Assembly (NCBI RefSeq): GCF_017830045.1
Contig: NZ_JAEDXU010000007.1
Location: forward strand, 62,001 to 126,000
Direction: 5' to 3'
From: Enterococcus larvae
GTDB lineage: Bacteria > Bacillota > Bacilli > Lactobacillales > Enterococcaceae
DNA: 64,000 nt
The translations under genes were made by a program, and so were the position numbers. The notes below the pieces were generated by a model. The model was given only the letters and a program-made list of their open reading frames with translations, made no database searches and had not been told where the DNA came from. Below, piece by piece: positions 1 to 9,037 of this stretch (its first letter is position 1; each line of letters begins with the position of its first letter).

Positions 1-78
1 AGCTTGGCATCGATTGAAGGGCAAGAATACAAGGACTGGCTGCAGGAAATGAAGCTGTATTGCCATGAGCATTTGTAA
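1..78 (+). CDS. 3' end of an unidentified gene (partial)
   Basis: An open frame runs from the window edge to a TAA stop at 76-78 and gives the last 25 residues, ending KLYCHEHL. Too little remains to name a family. I see no clear terminator directly after it; the next strong hairpin is about 500 bp downstream. Confidence 0.5.
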   Translation, partial: SLASIEGQEYKDWLQEMKLYCHEHL

Positions 79-586
79 AGCTGCTGTAGTTAGCAAAATA
101 ATAATTAAATAACAATTTAATGATGAAAAATCAATGATCGATCAGAAAAAACTAAATAGTATCATAGGCTAATAAGAGGCCTCTTCAAACTAATCAGCGT
201 GACTACTAAAGGGTTTGAAGTAACCAGCATTCGTAAGTCTGGTGTGTCACAGTGCAGAAAACTGCACAATCATGCAAAGATTTTGCAAGGATCTCCAATG
301 AGGGAGCAAAATATCCGACTTTGCTAGAGTTTTCGTTTCCGGTTGCTTTAAAACGAGCGTTTTAACTCTTATAGTGAAAGAATTCATCCTGAGCAGGAAG
401 TAATTTCGATGGTTGTCGGCTATTGTAGGACCTGCCTTCAAGATGTATATCTTGAAGAAGAATGTGTTTACTGAAGGATCGATCAATAATAGATAAGCAA
501 GCAAAGAAATATTAGAAAGAGATGTTTGATGGAAGCCCCGTGATCCTAGCGGAGTAATAGGTAAAAAAATCAATAAAAATAAATAA
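79..586. other. intergenic stretch without a recognised gene
   Basis: About 500 bp without a convincing gene. A 108-codon frame on the minus strand (247-573) has no ribosome site or recognisable domain. No RNA gene is recognised. The stretch ends in a strong hairpin at 587-629. It could be a decayed gene or long untranslated sequence. Confidence 0.4.
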
Positions 587-632
587 GCAGAAGCGGCTGA
601 AACAGTACATTTGTTTCAGCCGCTTCTGCTTG
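587..632. terminator. 17-bp perfect hairpin, probable terminator
   Basis: Arms at 587-603 (GCAGAAGCGGCTGAAAC) and 613-629 are perfect inverted repeats with a 9-nt loop. An A-rich flank precedes it and a short T-rich stretch follows. It separates the upstream transcription unit from the adhesin gene. Confidence 0.7.
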
Positions 633-788
633 TTCAATAAAGAAAAGGGAATTGGGAAACTATTTAAATCTCCGATTACCTTTTTTGTTTTGGCTAAATG
701 TCAGGAGGAGGATAGAGATGAAGAGGAGCAGGGAACCGCCTGTTTGATGAAGCACCGTAACTTAAATAAAAAATCAGGAGGAAATAAA

Positions 789-3722
789 ATGAAGATACGA
801 AAAAAAGCCATTTCACTGTTCTCGACTTTGTTGATGACGACGCAGTTTATGATCGCACCGGTTCAGGTATTGGCAGAGGAAGGCGCTTTGGAAGCGACGC
901 AATCGTCAGCAGATATGATACAAACAGAAGAGTCGAGTAGTACACAAATACAAGAAAGTACTAGTACATCGGAATCAATCCAACTGCCGACAGACCTATT
1001 TGATCCATTACCGTTGATCCAGGCAGAGGTGGAGACACCGACAACCAGTGCTGCTGGTCAAAATTATTGGGGCTATACGAATGATGGAAGTATCATCAGT
1101 TATTCTAATGGACCAAGCCTTTCAAGAGAAATCGGGAATAGTGTGGGACAGATACAAAGAGAATATGCAGGAGGTCATTGGGTTTATGATCCAGTGAAAT
1201 ATATAGATGGACTGCCGGCTTGGTGTATCAATCCGACAAAGGGCTTTCCAATGGGAGCTTCTTATACAAGGCATGTGTACACAGGTGATAAGGCGAATGG
1301 TGTTTACAATATTCTATACTACGCGATGCAAAATGGTTGGACGGATGGCTACGAGTATGTCGACGTCTATGTAGCATTGAACAGTTATTTAGGAAACACG
1401 CATCCTCAAATTGATTTTAGCGCTAGCTGGTTCACTACTGAGCCGACAGTTGCTTTTTTACTGGATAAAGCAAATGTACAGGATGCACCGCAGCAATCTT
1501 TTGATATTCAGAATAAGCATCAGGTGGCAGACTTTAATACAGCAACAAAAGAACAGGAAACTGGCTGGTATACACCAATTGCTTCAGGTGGAGATATTTA
1601 CTATACTTTTACGATCCCAGCTGGTATTACTGGGGAAACGAGTACAGGTCAATCATTGAGTGCTGGGACACATACGTTGAAGCATGATGTCAGCTTTAAA
1701 CTGAAAGCACCTGCTAATTATACTGGTGTAATTGAGGCAGATGTGACAACAACACTTAAGCGCTATGCAGCAGCAATCTACACCCCTGATCATGATTCAA
1801 GTCTACAGGATCTAATTGCTCTTCCTGGCGGCGACGAAATTGAAGAATCGTTTTCAACAAGAATCAGCGCAGAATTCTTCGCTAGAACCGGAGACTTCCA
1901 AATCTATAAGAAGTCTGATGTGACAGGACTGCCGATCCCCGGAGTGGAATTCAAGGTTGAACTGTCAACAGGAGAAACAGTCAACTTTACAACAGACAGC
2001 AGCGGTATCGCAAAATATGAAGGCGAGCTGATCCACGGAGTAACAGGAAAGGTAACGGAGGTCAAAGCTCCTAGCGGATATGCTGCTGCAACAGGAACCT
2101 TTGATTTTACGATTGAAGCAGGACAAACGGTGGAAATCGTCATTACCAATGAAATCCAAGAGTTTAGATTAAAAGGAAAGAAAATAAAGGAATATTTGGA
2201 CGAGTGGGAAACAATGAAACAAGGGCAGCCTGTCTACGTAGAACAAGCTGTTGAGGGAATTGTTTTTGAGCAGAAGGTAGCGAGTGAGACAATCACTTTA
2301 CCAGATATGACAACAATCGTTGGGAAATTTGGCGACAGTATTGATAAGATGACAACAGACCAAGACGGGAATTTTGCTTCCAATGTTACTTTCTATGGCG
2401 GTACACAAAATGAGTACCAGCTATTTGAACATAACGTTCCTGAAAATTATCGTTCACCGGATGAGGTGCAGACATCCTTCGCTATCCCATATGGCAGCAA
2501 CACAGAAAAATTGATCACCTATGATATAGGAACGATCGAGAACAAGCTGAAAAAAGGAGAATGGGCGTTTAATAAACGGGATAAATTCACTTTTGTGAAC
2601 CTTGCGGGAGCAGAATTTTATATCGAGGGTGTTTCTAAACACAATCAGAATGTTCATTTCCAATTTACAACTGAAACGGTCGCAACAGTTTTCACTCTTC
2701 CAGAGGGAACCTACAAAGTCACTGAAGTAAAATTCCCTGACGGCTACATTCAAACAGAAGGTGAAACAGAAACACGTTTCATTACGATTCAAGATGGACA
2801 AACGACAACAACGGACTGGAGCAATACGCTGATACCAGTAAAAATGAGCACACAAGCTTATGTGAATAATGGCGGAAAAGCCTTCGATCCAACCGTAGAT
2901 AATGTATTTTATGATGAAATCTCGATTAGTGAGAATTTTGCAGAGGGCAAAACGTTGGTAACGACATTGATCGGAGAAGAAACTGGTACTGTCTATGACG
3001 AATTTGAAGGTGAGCTGATCATTGACGGCACAGGCAAAGTATTGGTGGAAACAGTGATCCCGGCAAATACGATCCAAAATGAAAATGTTTATTTCTATGA
3101 AGCGGCGTACAATGACGAAGAAAAAACAGATCTGTATTGTGAGCATGATGGAAAAGGAGATTATGGTCAGACCTTATTCTATAAAACAGAAGAACCGAAG
3201 ATGGGGACACAGGCCTATGTGAATGATAATAGTAAAGAGTTCGACCCGACAGTAGATAATGTGTTTTATGACGAAATCTCGATCAGTGAGAATTTTGCAG
3301 AAGGCAAAACGCTGGTAACGAAGCTGGTTGGTGAAAAAACAGGCACAGTCTATGATGAATTCGAAGGTGAACTGATTATCGATGGTACAGGCAAGGTGCT
3401 AGTAAAAACAGTGATCCCGGCGAATACGATTCAAAATGAAAATGTCTATTTCGACGAAGCTGCGTATAACGATGAAGAAAAAACAGATATTTACTGCAAG
3501 CATGATGGCAAAGGAGACTACGGTCAAACGGTCTTTTATAAAGAAAAAGAGAAGACAACGGCAAACGTATCTCTTCCGTCAAGTGGCTCTTCGTCAGCAG
3601 CATCGTACTCATTGCCGAATACCAGTGAAAAAGCAGAGCTGTCCTTTAGCTTTGCAGCAATCCTTGTCTTATTTGCCGCAGGCGTGATTGTGATTTGGAA
3701 AAGAAAAAATGATGAAGCTTAA
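789..3722 (+). CDS. LPxTG-type cell-wall adhesin with Cna-B and two VaFE (T-Q ester) repeats
   Basis: Predicted 977-aa secreted surface protein. The frame is open from 630, but the ATG at 789 is chosen because AGGAGG sits 7 nt upstream and a signal peptide (MKIRKKAISLFS..., Ala-rich cleavage region) follows. A WCINP motif with Cys146 resembles the reactive Cys of thioester adhesin domains. A SpaA/Cna-B-like fold starts at GDFQIYKKSDVTGLPIPGVE, and a second Cna-B-like stretch surrounds AGAEFYIEGV. Two nearly identical 119-aa VaFE repeats (nt 2844 and 3201 onward) each start TQAYVN and end HDGKGDYGQT, as expected for Thr-Gln ester cross-linking. The C terminus is LPNTS (about residues 942-946), a hydrophobic helix and KRKN, so it is a sortase substrate with Ser in place of the usual Gly. 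The wall hydrolase gene follows 35 bp downstream. Confidence 0.85.
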   Translation: MKIRKKAISLFSTLLMTTQFMIAPVQVLAEEGALEATQSSADMIQTEESSSTQIQESTSTSESIQLPTDLFDPLPLIQAEVETPTTSAAGQNYWGYTNDGSIISYSNGPSLSREIGNSVGQIQREYAGGHWVYDPVKYIDGLPAWCINPTKGFPMGASYTRHVYTGDKANGVYNILYYAMQNGWTDGYEYVDVYVALNSYLGNTHPQIDFSASWFTTEPTVAFLLDKANVQDAPQQSFDIQNKHQVADFNTATKEQETGWYTPIASGGDIYYTFTIPAGITGETSTGQSLSAGTHTLKHDVSFKLKAPANYTGVIEADVTTTLKRYAAAIYTPDHDSSLQDLIALPGGDEIEESFSTRISAEFFARTGDFQIYKKSDVTGLPIPGVEFKVELSTGETVNFTTDSSGIAKYEGELIHGVTGKVTEVKAPSGYAAATGTFDFTIEAGQTVEIVITNEIQEFRLKGKKIKEYLDEWETMKQGQPVYVEQAVEGIVFEQKVASETITLPDMTTIVGKFGDSIDKMTTDQDGNFASNVTFYGGTQNEYQLFEHNVPENYRSPDEVQTSFAIPYGSNTEKLITYDIGTIENKLKKGEWAFNKRDKFTFVNLAGAEFYIEGVSKHNQNVHFQFTTETVATVFTLPEGTYKVTEVKFPDGYIQTEGETETRFITIQDGQTTTTDWSNTLIPVKMSTQAYVNNGGKAFDPTVDNVFYDEISISENFAEGKTLVTTLIGEETGTVYDEFEGELIIDGTGKVLVETVIPANTIQNENVYFYEAAYNDEEKTDLYCEHDGKGDYGQTLFYKTEEPKMGTQAYVNDNSKEFDPTVDNVFYDEISISENFAEGKTLVTKLVGEKTGTVYDEFEGELIIDGTGKVLVKTVIPANTIQNENVYFDEAAYNDEEKTDIYCKHDGKGDYGQTVFYKEKEKTTANVSLPSSGSSSAASYSLPNTSEKAELSFSFAAILVLFAAGVIVIWKRKNDEA
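2844..3557 (+). repeat. two tandem 357-bp VaFE-encoding repeats
   Basis: Unit 1 begins at 2844 and unit 2 at 3201, a period of exactly 119 codons. The encoded core FDPTVDNVFYDEISISENF is the same in both. DNA identity is high, which points to recent internal duplication and allows copy-number change by recombination. Confidence 0.9.
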
Positions 3723-3757
3723 TCGTGTATGTATCAAGCAGATGAAGGAGTACGGCG

Positions 3758-5071
3758 ATGAATAGAAAACTAATTTCTCTTTGCTCGATCGGTCTGATTG
3801 CGTTCAGCTGTTTGCCGGTGCAGGCATTTTCAGAGAGCTTGTCTGAAGTTGTCGAAGCTCCAATAGTAGAGGACAGTAGTCAGGAGTCAACAGATACTAC
3901 GTCTGAAGAAGAAACAACTGCAACAGAGACAGAAGAAACGACTACGACAGAAGAGACAGTGAGCTCTTCTGAAACTAGTGAGTCAACAATAGATACAACA
4001 GAAACAAGTGCAACCAGTGAAGCTCAGCCGGACGCCTCCCCAGCTTCAACGCCGGCACCGGAAGTCAGCACAGCTCATAGTATCGCTGAGTCGGTACCGA
4101 CGATTCCAGTATTGGCTAAGCAGGATTTGTTTTCTGATGTAACAGATATAAAAATAGAAAAGAATGCAGATACAGAGGAATTTATTGCAGCAATCGGGAA
4201 ACAGGCCAGAAAAGTTGCAAAAGAGCATGACTTATTTGCATCGATCATGCTGGCTCAGGCGATTCTTGAAAGCGGAAGCGGCGGCAGTCAGCTTAGCCAA
4301 GCGCCCCATTATAATCTATTTGGTATCAAAGGCGAGTATGAAGGAGAAAAGGTTGTTTTTTTGACATATGAAGATAGTGAAGAGGGGTATTACCAAGTAG
4401 CAGCGGCATTTCGCTCATATCCAAGCTATAAAGAATCCTTTGAGGATTACGCAAAGCTGCTGAAGCAGGGGATAGAAGGCAATCGATCGATCTACGAAAA
4501 GGCCTGGAAGAGCAAGGCTGAAACCTATCAAAAGGCAGCGGCAGCGCTGACAGGAACCTATGCAACCGATCGAGCCTATGATCGCAAGCTGATTCAGCTG
4601 ATCGAAGCCTATGACTTGGATCAGTATGACAGGGAAGAAATGGAAGGTGTTGAAGTAGCGGGCATGTCAACGACCGCCTCAACCCTTACTTTTCCTGCCT
4701 ATGATCAAGTGAACTATGATAGTGGGAATCGTTATGCTGCGGGGAATTGTACTCAATATGTGTATAATCGCATCACGCAACTAGGCGGTTTCATTGATCT
4801 GGATATGGGCAATGGCAATCAGTGGGATGCGAGCGGTAGGGCAAGAGGGTATGCTGTCAGCACTACGCCAAAAGCTGGAACAGCAGCCTGCTTCCAAAGC
4901 AGTGTTCTTGCGGCCCACCCAGTCTATGGACATGTGGCTTTTGTAGAACATGTGGAGGAAGATGGTTCGATCTTGATTTCAGAAATGAATGTACTTGGGA
5001 TCGGCATCGTGTCCTTTCGAACGATTCCTGCTGAAGGTGCGTCAACACTGACATACATCACACCGAAGTAA
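3758..5071 (+). CDS. secreted N-acetylglucosaminidase / CHAP peptidoglycan hydrolase
   Basis: 437-aa exported wall hydrolase. A signal peptide (residues 1-25, ending VQAFS) is followed by a Thr/Ser/Glu-rich linker to about residue 115. Next is a glucosaminidase domain of the LytG/AtlA type (SIMLAQAILESGSGGSQL with the likely catalytic Glu, then NLFGIKG). The C-terminal domain is CHAP, an amidase/endopeptidase fold, with the nucleophile Cys in AAGNCTQYV and His in YGHVAFVEHV. It should cleave both glycan and peptide bonds of peptidoglycan, perhaps in cell separation or secretion-associated wall remodelling. It lies 35 bp after the adhesin gene, so the two may be co-transcribed. The ribosome site is GAAGGAG before the ATG. 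Confidence 0.88.
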   Translation: MNRKLISLCSIGLIAFSCLPVQAFSESLSEVVEAPIVEDSSQESTDTTSEEETTATETEETTTTEETVSSSETSESTIDTTETSATSEAQPDASPASTPAPEVSTAHSIAESVPTIPVLAKQDLFSDVTDIKIEKNADTEEFIAAIGKQARKVAKEHDLFASIMLAQAILESGSGGSQLSQAPHYNLFGIKGEYEGEKVVFLTYEDSEEGYYQVAAAFRSYPSYKESFEDYAKLLKQGIEGNRSIYEKAWKSKAETYQKAAAALTGTYATDRAYDRKLIQLIEAYDLDQYDREEMEGVEVAGMSTTASTLTFPAYDQVNYDSGNRYAAGNCTQYVYNRITQLGGFIDLDMGNGNQWDASGRARGYAVSTTPKAGTAACFQSSVLAAHPVYGHVAFVEHVEEDGSILISEMNVLGIGIVSFRTIPAEGASTLTYITPK

Positions 5072-5080
5072 TACAAAGAA

Positions 5081-5112
5081 GAGTTTGGGACAAAATTCCC
5101 AAACTCTTTTTG
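5081..5112 (+). terminator. terminator of the wall-hydrolase operon
   Basis: GAGTTTGGGA at 5081-5090 pairs with TCCCAAACTC at 5097-5106 and is followed by five T. It forms the left half of a repeat-family member (see 5081-5166). Confidence 0.9.
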
Positions 5113-5166
5113 TGTTAAGATCCGAATAAGCGGTGAGACAGAAGTTGCTTCTGTCTCACCGCTTAT
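5081..5166. repeat. convergent-gene repeat, divergent copy 1
   Basis: It consists of a GGGACAA-containing hairpin, the string CCGAATAAGCGG and a second perfect hairpin with arms 5126-5144 and 5148-5166. The layout and the CCGAATAARCGG string match the elements at 18056, 26617 and 44311. It lies between the wall-hydrolase gene and htrA, which converge, and probably terminates both. Confidence 0.65.
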
Positions 5167-5183
5167 CTTATACATAGTGCTGA

Positions 5184-6482
5184 TTATTCGTCAGTTTGTT
5201 GTAATGCTTCTTGATCGATTGTCAGCTTAACTGTTGTTGTTTGCTTTTTATCTTGACGGTAGTAAGTAACTTCCATTGTATCTCCTACTTTTTTATTGTA
5301 AAGAGCACTTTGTAAGTCAGTCGTTGTTTCAATGGCTTCTCCGTCGATTTCAGTAATCACATCATATTTTTCAAGACCTGCTTCTTCAGCTGGTGTTGCT
5401 GTTTGGACGGAACGAATCACGACACCTGTTGTTACGTCTTCCGGTGTTTTCAGGATTTGTTCTCTTTGCTGTGTAGAGATATTCGTCATGTCAACCATAG
5501 TTACACCTAAAGCCGGACGAGTCACCTTGCCGTCTTTTTCCAGCTGATTGATAATGTTGACTACGTCGTTACTAGGAATCGCAAAGCCCATTCCTTCAAC
5601 GCTGACAGAGTCACTGGACTGAACGATTTTCACTGAGTTGATCCCGATAACCTGTCCTTCAATATTTACTAATGGACCACCTGAGTTCCCTGGGTTGATT
5701 GCCGCATCTGTCTGGATCGCATTGATGTTGATTGTATCGCCATCGTCATTTTGGTTCGTGATATTTCTGTTAACAGAAGAGATGATTCCCTGTGTTACAG
5801 AGTTTGCATAGTCTGAACCTAAAGGAGAACCGATCGCAATTGCAGGCTCACCGATCTTCAGGCTGTCAGAGTTACCAAATTCAGCTACCGCATCGATTTT
5901 ATCAGATTTTACCTTGATGACTGCTAAGTCGGTATAAGAATCAGTTCCCACAAGCTCGCCTTCTACCTTCGTACCATCATGAAGAACGATTTCCAAACCT
6001 TGAGCACCGCTTACCACGTGATTATTGGTTACGATGTAAGCTGTATCGCCGTCCTTCTTATAAACCACACCACTACCTTCACTTGCAGCTTCTAAATCTG
6101 CATCGTCAGCAGTGTCTGATGAATCGGAGGTCCCGTTTTGTCCTCGCTCATCGAATAACCCACCATACAAGCTGGAAGAGTTTTTTCTGACGCTTTGCAT
6201 GTTGATAACTGATACAACCGCATTTTGAACCTTATCCACAGCCTTCGTGATATCACTGTTCACATTGACGTTCACATTGCTGACTTTGGTATCGCTGCTG
6301 TTATCAGTCGGTGTCAGCTCTGAGGTGTTGGAGCTATTGTTGTTACCCATATCGGTTATGGCATAAAGTCCGCCGAATGCTAGAGAACCGCCGATCAATC
6401 CTCCGGCAATACCGATTCCAAGTTTTTTCATTAAACCATTTTTATTTTTATTTGAATTAGGTGTTACGTCTTTTCTGTCCAT
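5184..6482 (-). CDS. htrA: HtrA/DegP-type membrane-anchored serine protease
   Basis: 432-aa protease of the HtrA family, which degrades misfolded exported proteins at the membrane-wall interface. One membrane helix lies near residues 19-42, followed by a Ser/Asn/Asp-rich linker. The trypsin-like domain has the triad His155 (TNNHVV), Asp185 (TDLAVIK) and Ser267 (GNSGGPL). A C-terminal PDZ domain includes GVVIRSVQTATPAEEAGL. The second ATG, at 6482, is preferred: GGAGG is 9 nt upstream of it but directly abuts the first ATG at 6491. Its position next to rlmH is typical of Firmicute origin regions. A possible -10 (TATACT) lies at 6734-6739 on the minus strand. Confidence 0.93.
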   Translation of the reverse strand: MDRKDVTPNSNKNKNGLMKKLGIGIAGGLIGGSLAFGGLYAITDMGNNNSSNTSELTPTDNSSDTKVSNVNVNVNSDITKAVDKVQNAVVSVINMQSVRKNSSSLYGGLFDERGQNGTSDSSDTADDADLEAASEGSGVVYKKDGDTAYIVTNNHVVSGAQGLEIVLHDGTKVEGELVGTDSYTDLAVIKVKSDKIDAVAEFGNSDSLKIGEPAIAIGSPLGSDYANSVTQGIISSVNRNITNQNDDGDTININAIQTDAAINPGNSGGPLVNIEGQVIGINSVKIVQSSDSVSVEGMGFAIPSNDVVNIINQLEKDGKVTRPALGVTMVDMTNISTQQREQILKTPEDVTTGVVIRSVQTATPAEEAGLEKYDVITEIDGEAIETTTDLQSALYNKKVGDTMEVTYYRQDKKQTTTVKLTIDQEALQQTDE

Positions 6483-6879
6483 ATTTAACATCCTCCGATA
6501 TTTTATTATTCATTAACTACCTATGTAAATCCTGTAAAAAATGCTGCTCATGAATAGCTGCCAGCTCCACTAGCCTAATTTCTTCCTTAGCAGAATGCTT
6601 CATGTACAAAAAGCAGAGGAGAATGTTTATTGAAACATTCATCAACGTTCTTTGTGTCCATGCAAAAACAACTTTTTAATCCCAGACAAAGGAAATCATT
6701 TCATCCTTCATTTCTTTGGTAGGACTTACATATAGTATAGCTTTTCTTGACACTATTAGTCTACAAGAGAGCTTTGAACTTTTTATGAACAACATGAGTA
6801 AAATTTCATATAGATGAGAAAAAAATTCTCGGATTTATGAAAAAATAAAGAAGAAATGTGTGGAAAAAATGGCTGAAAG

Positions 6880-6985
6880 TTATCCACAGGTTTGTGGATA
6901 ATGTGTATAAACTTGTATGGGAATATGTGTTTGTATTGAAAAAGTTGTAAAAATAACCCTGAATGAGGACGGAACCTGTGGATAA
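6880..6985. promoter_or_regulatory. DnaA-box cluster between htrA and rlmH
   Basis: Three perfect DnaA boxes occur within 106 bp: TTATCCACA at 6880-6888 (plus), and its reverse complement TGTGGATAA at 6893-6901 and 6977-6985. Several near matches (TGTGTATAA, TGTGGAAAT, TGTGGAATA) spread over about 6855-7030. The flanks are AT-rich. The rest of 6483-7092 holds only the htrA upstream region and the start of rlmH. Confidence 0.7.
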
Positions 6986-7092
6986 GTCTGTGTATATGTG
7001 TATAACTTTGTGGAAATATTGTGGAATACGAAAACTCTTCATGATAAAATTGTTGATAAAGATTATGAGAAAACTCGGGAAGATGTGAAAAA

Positions 7093-7572
7093 ATGCGAAT
7101 CAAAATAATTACAGTCGGCAAATTGAAAGAAAAATATCTGGTGCAGGGCATCAATGAATACCTAAAACGACTACAAAGCTACAGCAAAGTCGAAGTCATC
7201 GAAGTACCGGACGAAAAAGCACCGGAAAAACTTAGCGATGCAGAAATGATCCAAGTCAAAGACAAAGAAGGCGAACGCATCCTGTCCAAGCTCTCCGACA
7301 ACGACTACCTGTTTGCCTTAGCCATCGACGGCAAACAGCCCAGCAGCGAAGAGTTTGCCCGCGACATTGAAAAGCTCGGCATCTCAGGCAAATCCCAGCT
7401 CGCCTTCGTGATCGGCGGCTCACTGGGACTCAGCGACAAGGTATTAAATAGAAGCAATCAGAAAATCTCCTTCGGGAAAATGACTTATCCACACCAGCTG
7501 ATGCGGCTGATTTTGGTGGAGCAGATCTATCGAGCCTTTCGGATCCAGAAAGGGGAACCGTATCATAAGTAG
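7093..7572 (+). CDS. rlmH: 23S rRNA (pseudouridine1915-N3)-methyltransferase RlmH
   Basis: 159 aa, the usual full length for this SPOUT methyltransferase, which methylates pseudouridine 1915 in helix 69 of 23S rRNA. It starts with KIITVGKLK and contains the SAM-knot region [10 protein letters not shown] and the conserved C-terminal tail GEPYHK. That tail is encoded by the bases that form the attachment core of the island downstream (7554-7569). In Staphylococcus the equivalent gene (orfX) is the SCC integration site. The reading frame is intact, so insertion of the island has not damaged it. Confidence 0.96.
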   Translation: MRIKIITVGKLKEKYLVQGINEYLKRLQSYSKVEVIEVPDEKAPEKLSDAEMIQVKDKEGERILSKLSDNDYLFALAIDGKQPSSEEFARDIEKLGISGKSQLAFVIGGSLGLSDKVLNRSNQKISFGKMTYPHQLMRLILVEQIYRAFRIQKGEPYHK

Positions 7573-7633
7573 GGATATAAAAGCAGAATAAAAGGAATCG
7601 TATCTGATCTTATCGGGTACGATTCCTTTTTGT
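7554..7633 (+). repeat. left 80-bp direct repeat (attL-like), rlmH 3' end plus terminator
   Basis: 79 of 80 bases match 14867-14946. The single difference is the wobble base of the last rlmH codon (AAG here, AAA on the right). The repeat spans GGAACCGTATCATAA, the stop codon and the rlmH terminator hairpin (about 7590-7631, T-run at its end). Confidence 0.9.
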
Positions 7634-7717
7634 TGTGAGATAAGGAGAAATGGATTAATAGCATTTTATATAATATGGTTCGTCACGATTTTTCTCATAT
7701 TGCAAATAGCTAGGGCA

Positions 7718-7741
7718 ATCGTTACGGAGGTGCGTAACGAT
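7718..7741. terminator. hairpin after hsdS
   Basis: Perfect 8-bp arms ATCGTTAC (7718-7725) and GTAACGAT (7734-7741) lie immediately 3' of the hsdS stop. There is no clear T-run, so it may be a terminator or an island-end element. Confidence 0.4.
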
Positions 7742-9037
7742 TTATAAGGTATTATTGTTACTATCAACTGTGACTTGACCGTTCATTAGTATGGGTAATA
7801 ACCAATCTCTAAGCTTTTCAAGTTCATATTTTTCTTGGATGGTTTGTTGTATCTGGTAAAAAATTGGCTGAACCATAGTGTTAAAGTTCTGAAGTAGTTG
7901 TTTATCTGGGATTGCTAATTTTATATCAGTTAGCATTGCATTCGTGACGTTATTTATACTAGTGCCTAAAATTTGTTTATTTAAATAATCACGAAAATGA
8001 CTTGATTGAAAGTACATTCCTATATAGAATTTTAATATTTTAGGAATATCAATTTTTGATAAAAATGCACCATAACTCATATTTTTATTATCACAGTAGT
8101 AAAATCCATTCTTTCCCACATGGTCTTTACTACCGCTAGACATTGTAATTATTAAATCAAAAGGATTTAGTTTTTGCTTTTTTGAAACTAAATCAGAGTT
8201 AATATAGACTAAGTCATTAATATTAATATTGTTATTAGAAATATTTGTTCCTCGCAAAATACCGATAGATGAAGAATTAGCAATAGAAATATCATTTTTG
8301 TTATAGGTTACTCCACGAATAACAGCTAATTCTAAATCTTCTAATTTTTTTACTTCCCAATTTTCAGGAATCTTATGATTAAGGTCTTTAGAATAAATCA
8401 TCTTGCCTCCACTTGATTGATAAGGTTTTTTATTTTCATCAGGGAAATTAAATCCAATAAACCAATAGTCATAAATTGTACGAGTAAGATTTTCTAGTTC
8501 ATAAACAATTTGATCATTAAGCATAATTTTTTTATCCAAAGAAAGCAGCATATTGGAAATGTTATCTTGAATACTTTTTGAAGGAACTGGAATTTCAATT
8601 TCCTGAAAAGTACTTTTACTTAATATTGGTGTTCGTGTAACGGAAGCAAGAGAAAATAAGTAATCTTTTTTTCCTTTTAGCCAATAATAAATATAATATG
8701 GATTGTATTTTCTTTCGTCTATCAAAGTAATGGAATTGATTTGTTGATTTGTTGCACAGGTTTCTGTACAAATAGATACATTTCCCATATCCCATCCGAT
8801 ACAGCCAACTAAGATGCTGAGACCAGATATAGTATTTGATTTGATTGCATTCATTCCAAGTTGAGATATTTTTTTCACACTATCTTGTATCAAATAATTT
8901 CCGTGTAGTTCAGTAGGGCTAATAAACAGAAAATTCCCACCATAATATTCAGGCTGCTTTGTTGATGGAGTTTTTCCGGTAACAACTTTTCCAATATTTT
9001 TGATTTTAACTTTTGAGAATGAAATTTGTTTACTCAT
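7742..9037 (-). CDS. hsdS: type I restriction-modification specificity subunit HsdS (island copy)
   Basis: 431 aa, normal for a full HsdS with two target-recognition domains. The first TRD begins KIKNIGKVVTGKTPSTKQPEYYGG and the second near NWEVKKLEDLELAVIRG. Each is followed by a helical spacer, including the C-terminal LLQNFNTMVQPIFYQIQQTIQEK. It sets the bipartite target of the HsdM/HsdR complex. Its start overlaps the 3' end of hsdM by 8 bp, which implies translational coupling. The DNA is AT-rich compared with rlmH. Confidence 0.92.
   Translation of the reverse strand: MSKQISFSKVKIKNIGKVVTGKTPSTKQPEYYGGNFLFISPTELHGNYLIQDSVKKISQLGMNAIKSNTISGLSILVGCIGWDMGNVSICTETCATNQQINSITLIDERKYNPYYIYYWLKGKKDYLFSLASVTRTPILSKSTFQEIEIPVPSKSIQDNISNMLLSLDKKIMLNDQIVYELENLTRTIYDYWFIGFNFPDENKKPYQSSGGKMIYSKDLNHKIPENWEVKKLEDLELAVIRGVTYNKNDISIANSSSIGILRGTNISNNNININDLVYINSDLVSKKQKLNPFDLIITMSSGSKDHVGKNGFYYCDNKNMSYGAFLSKIDIPKILKFYIGMYFQSSHFRDYLNKQILGTSINNVTNAMLTDIKLAIPDKQLLQNFNTMVQPIFYQIQQTIQEKYELEKLRDWLLPILMNGQVTVDSNNNTL

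Noticed and set aside
247-573. 108-codon open frame on the minus strand
   Set aside because: No ribosome site and no recognisable domain; left as unexplained intergenic sequence.
2454-3146. 230-codon antisense frame inside the adhesin gene
   Set aside because: Shadow of the strongly supported plus-strand gene; composition reflects the VaFE repeat codons.
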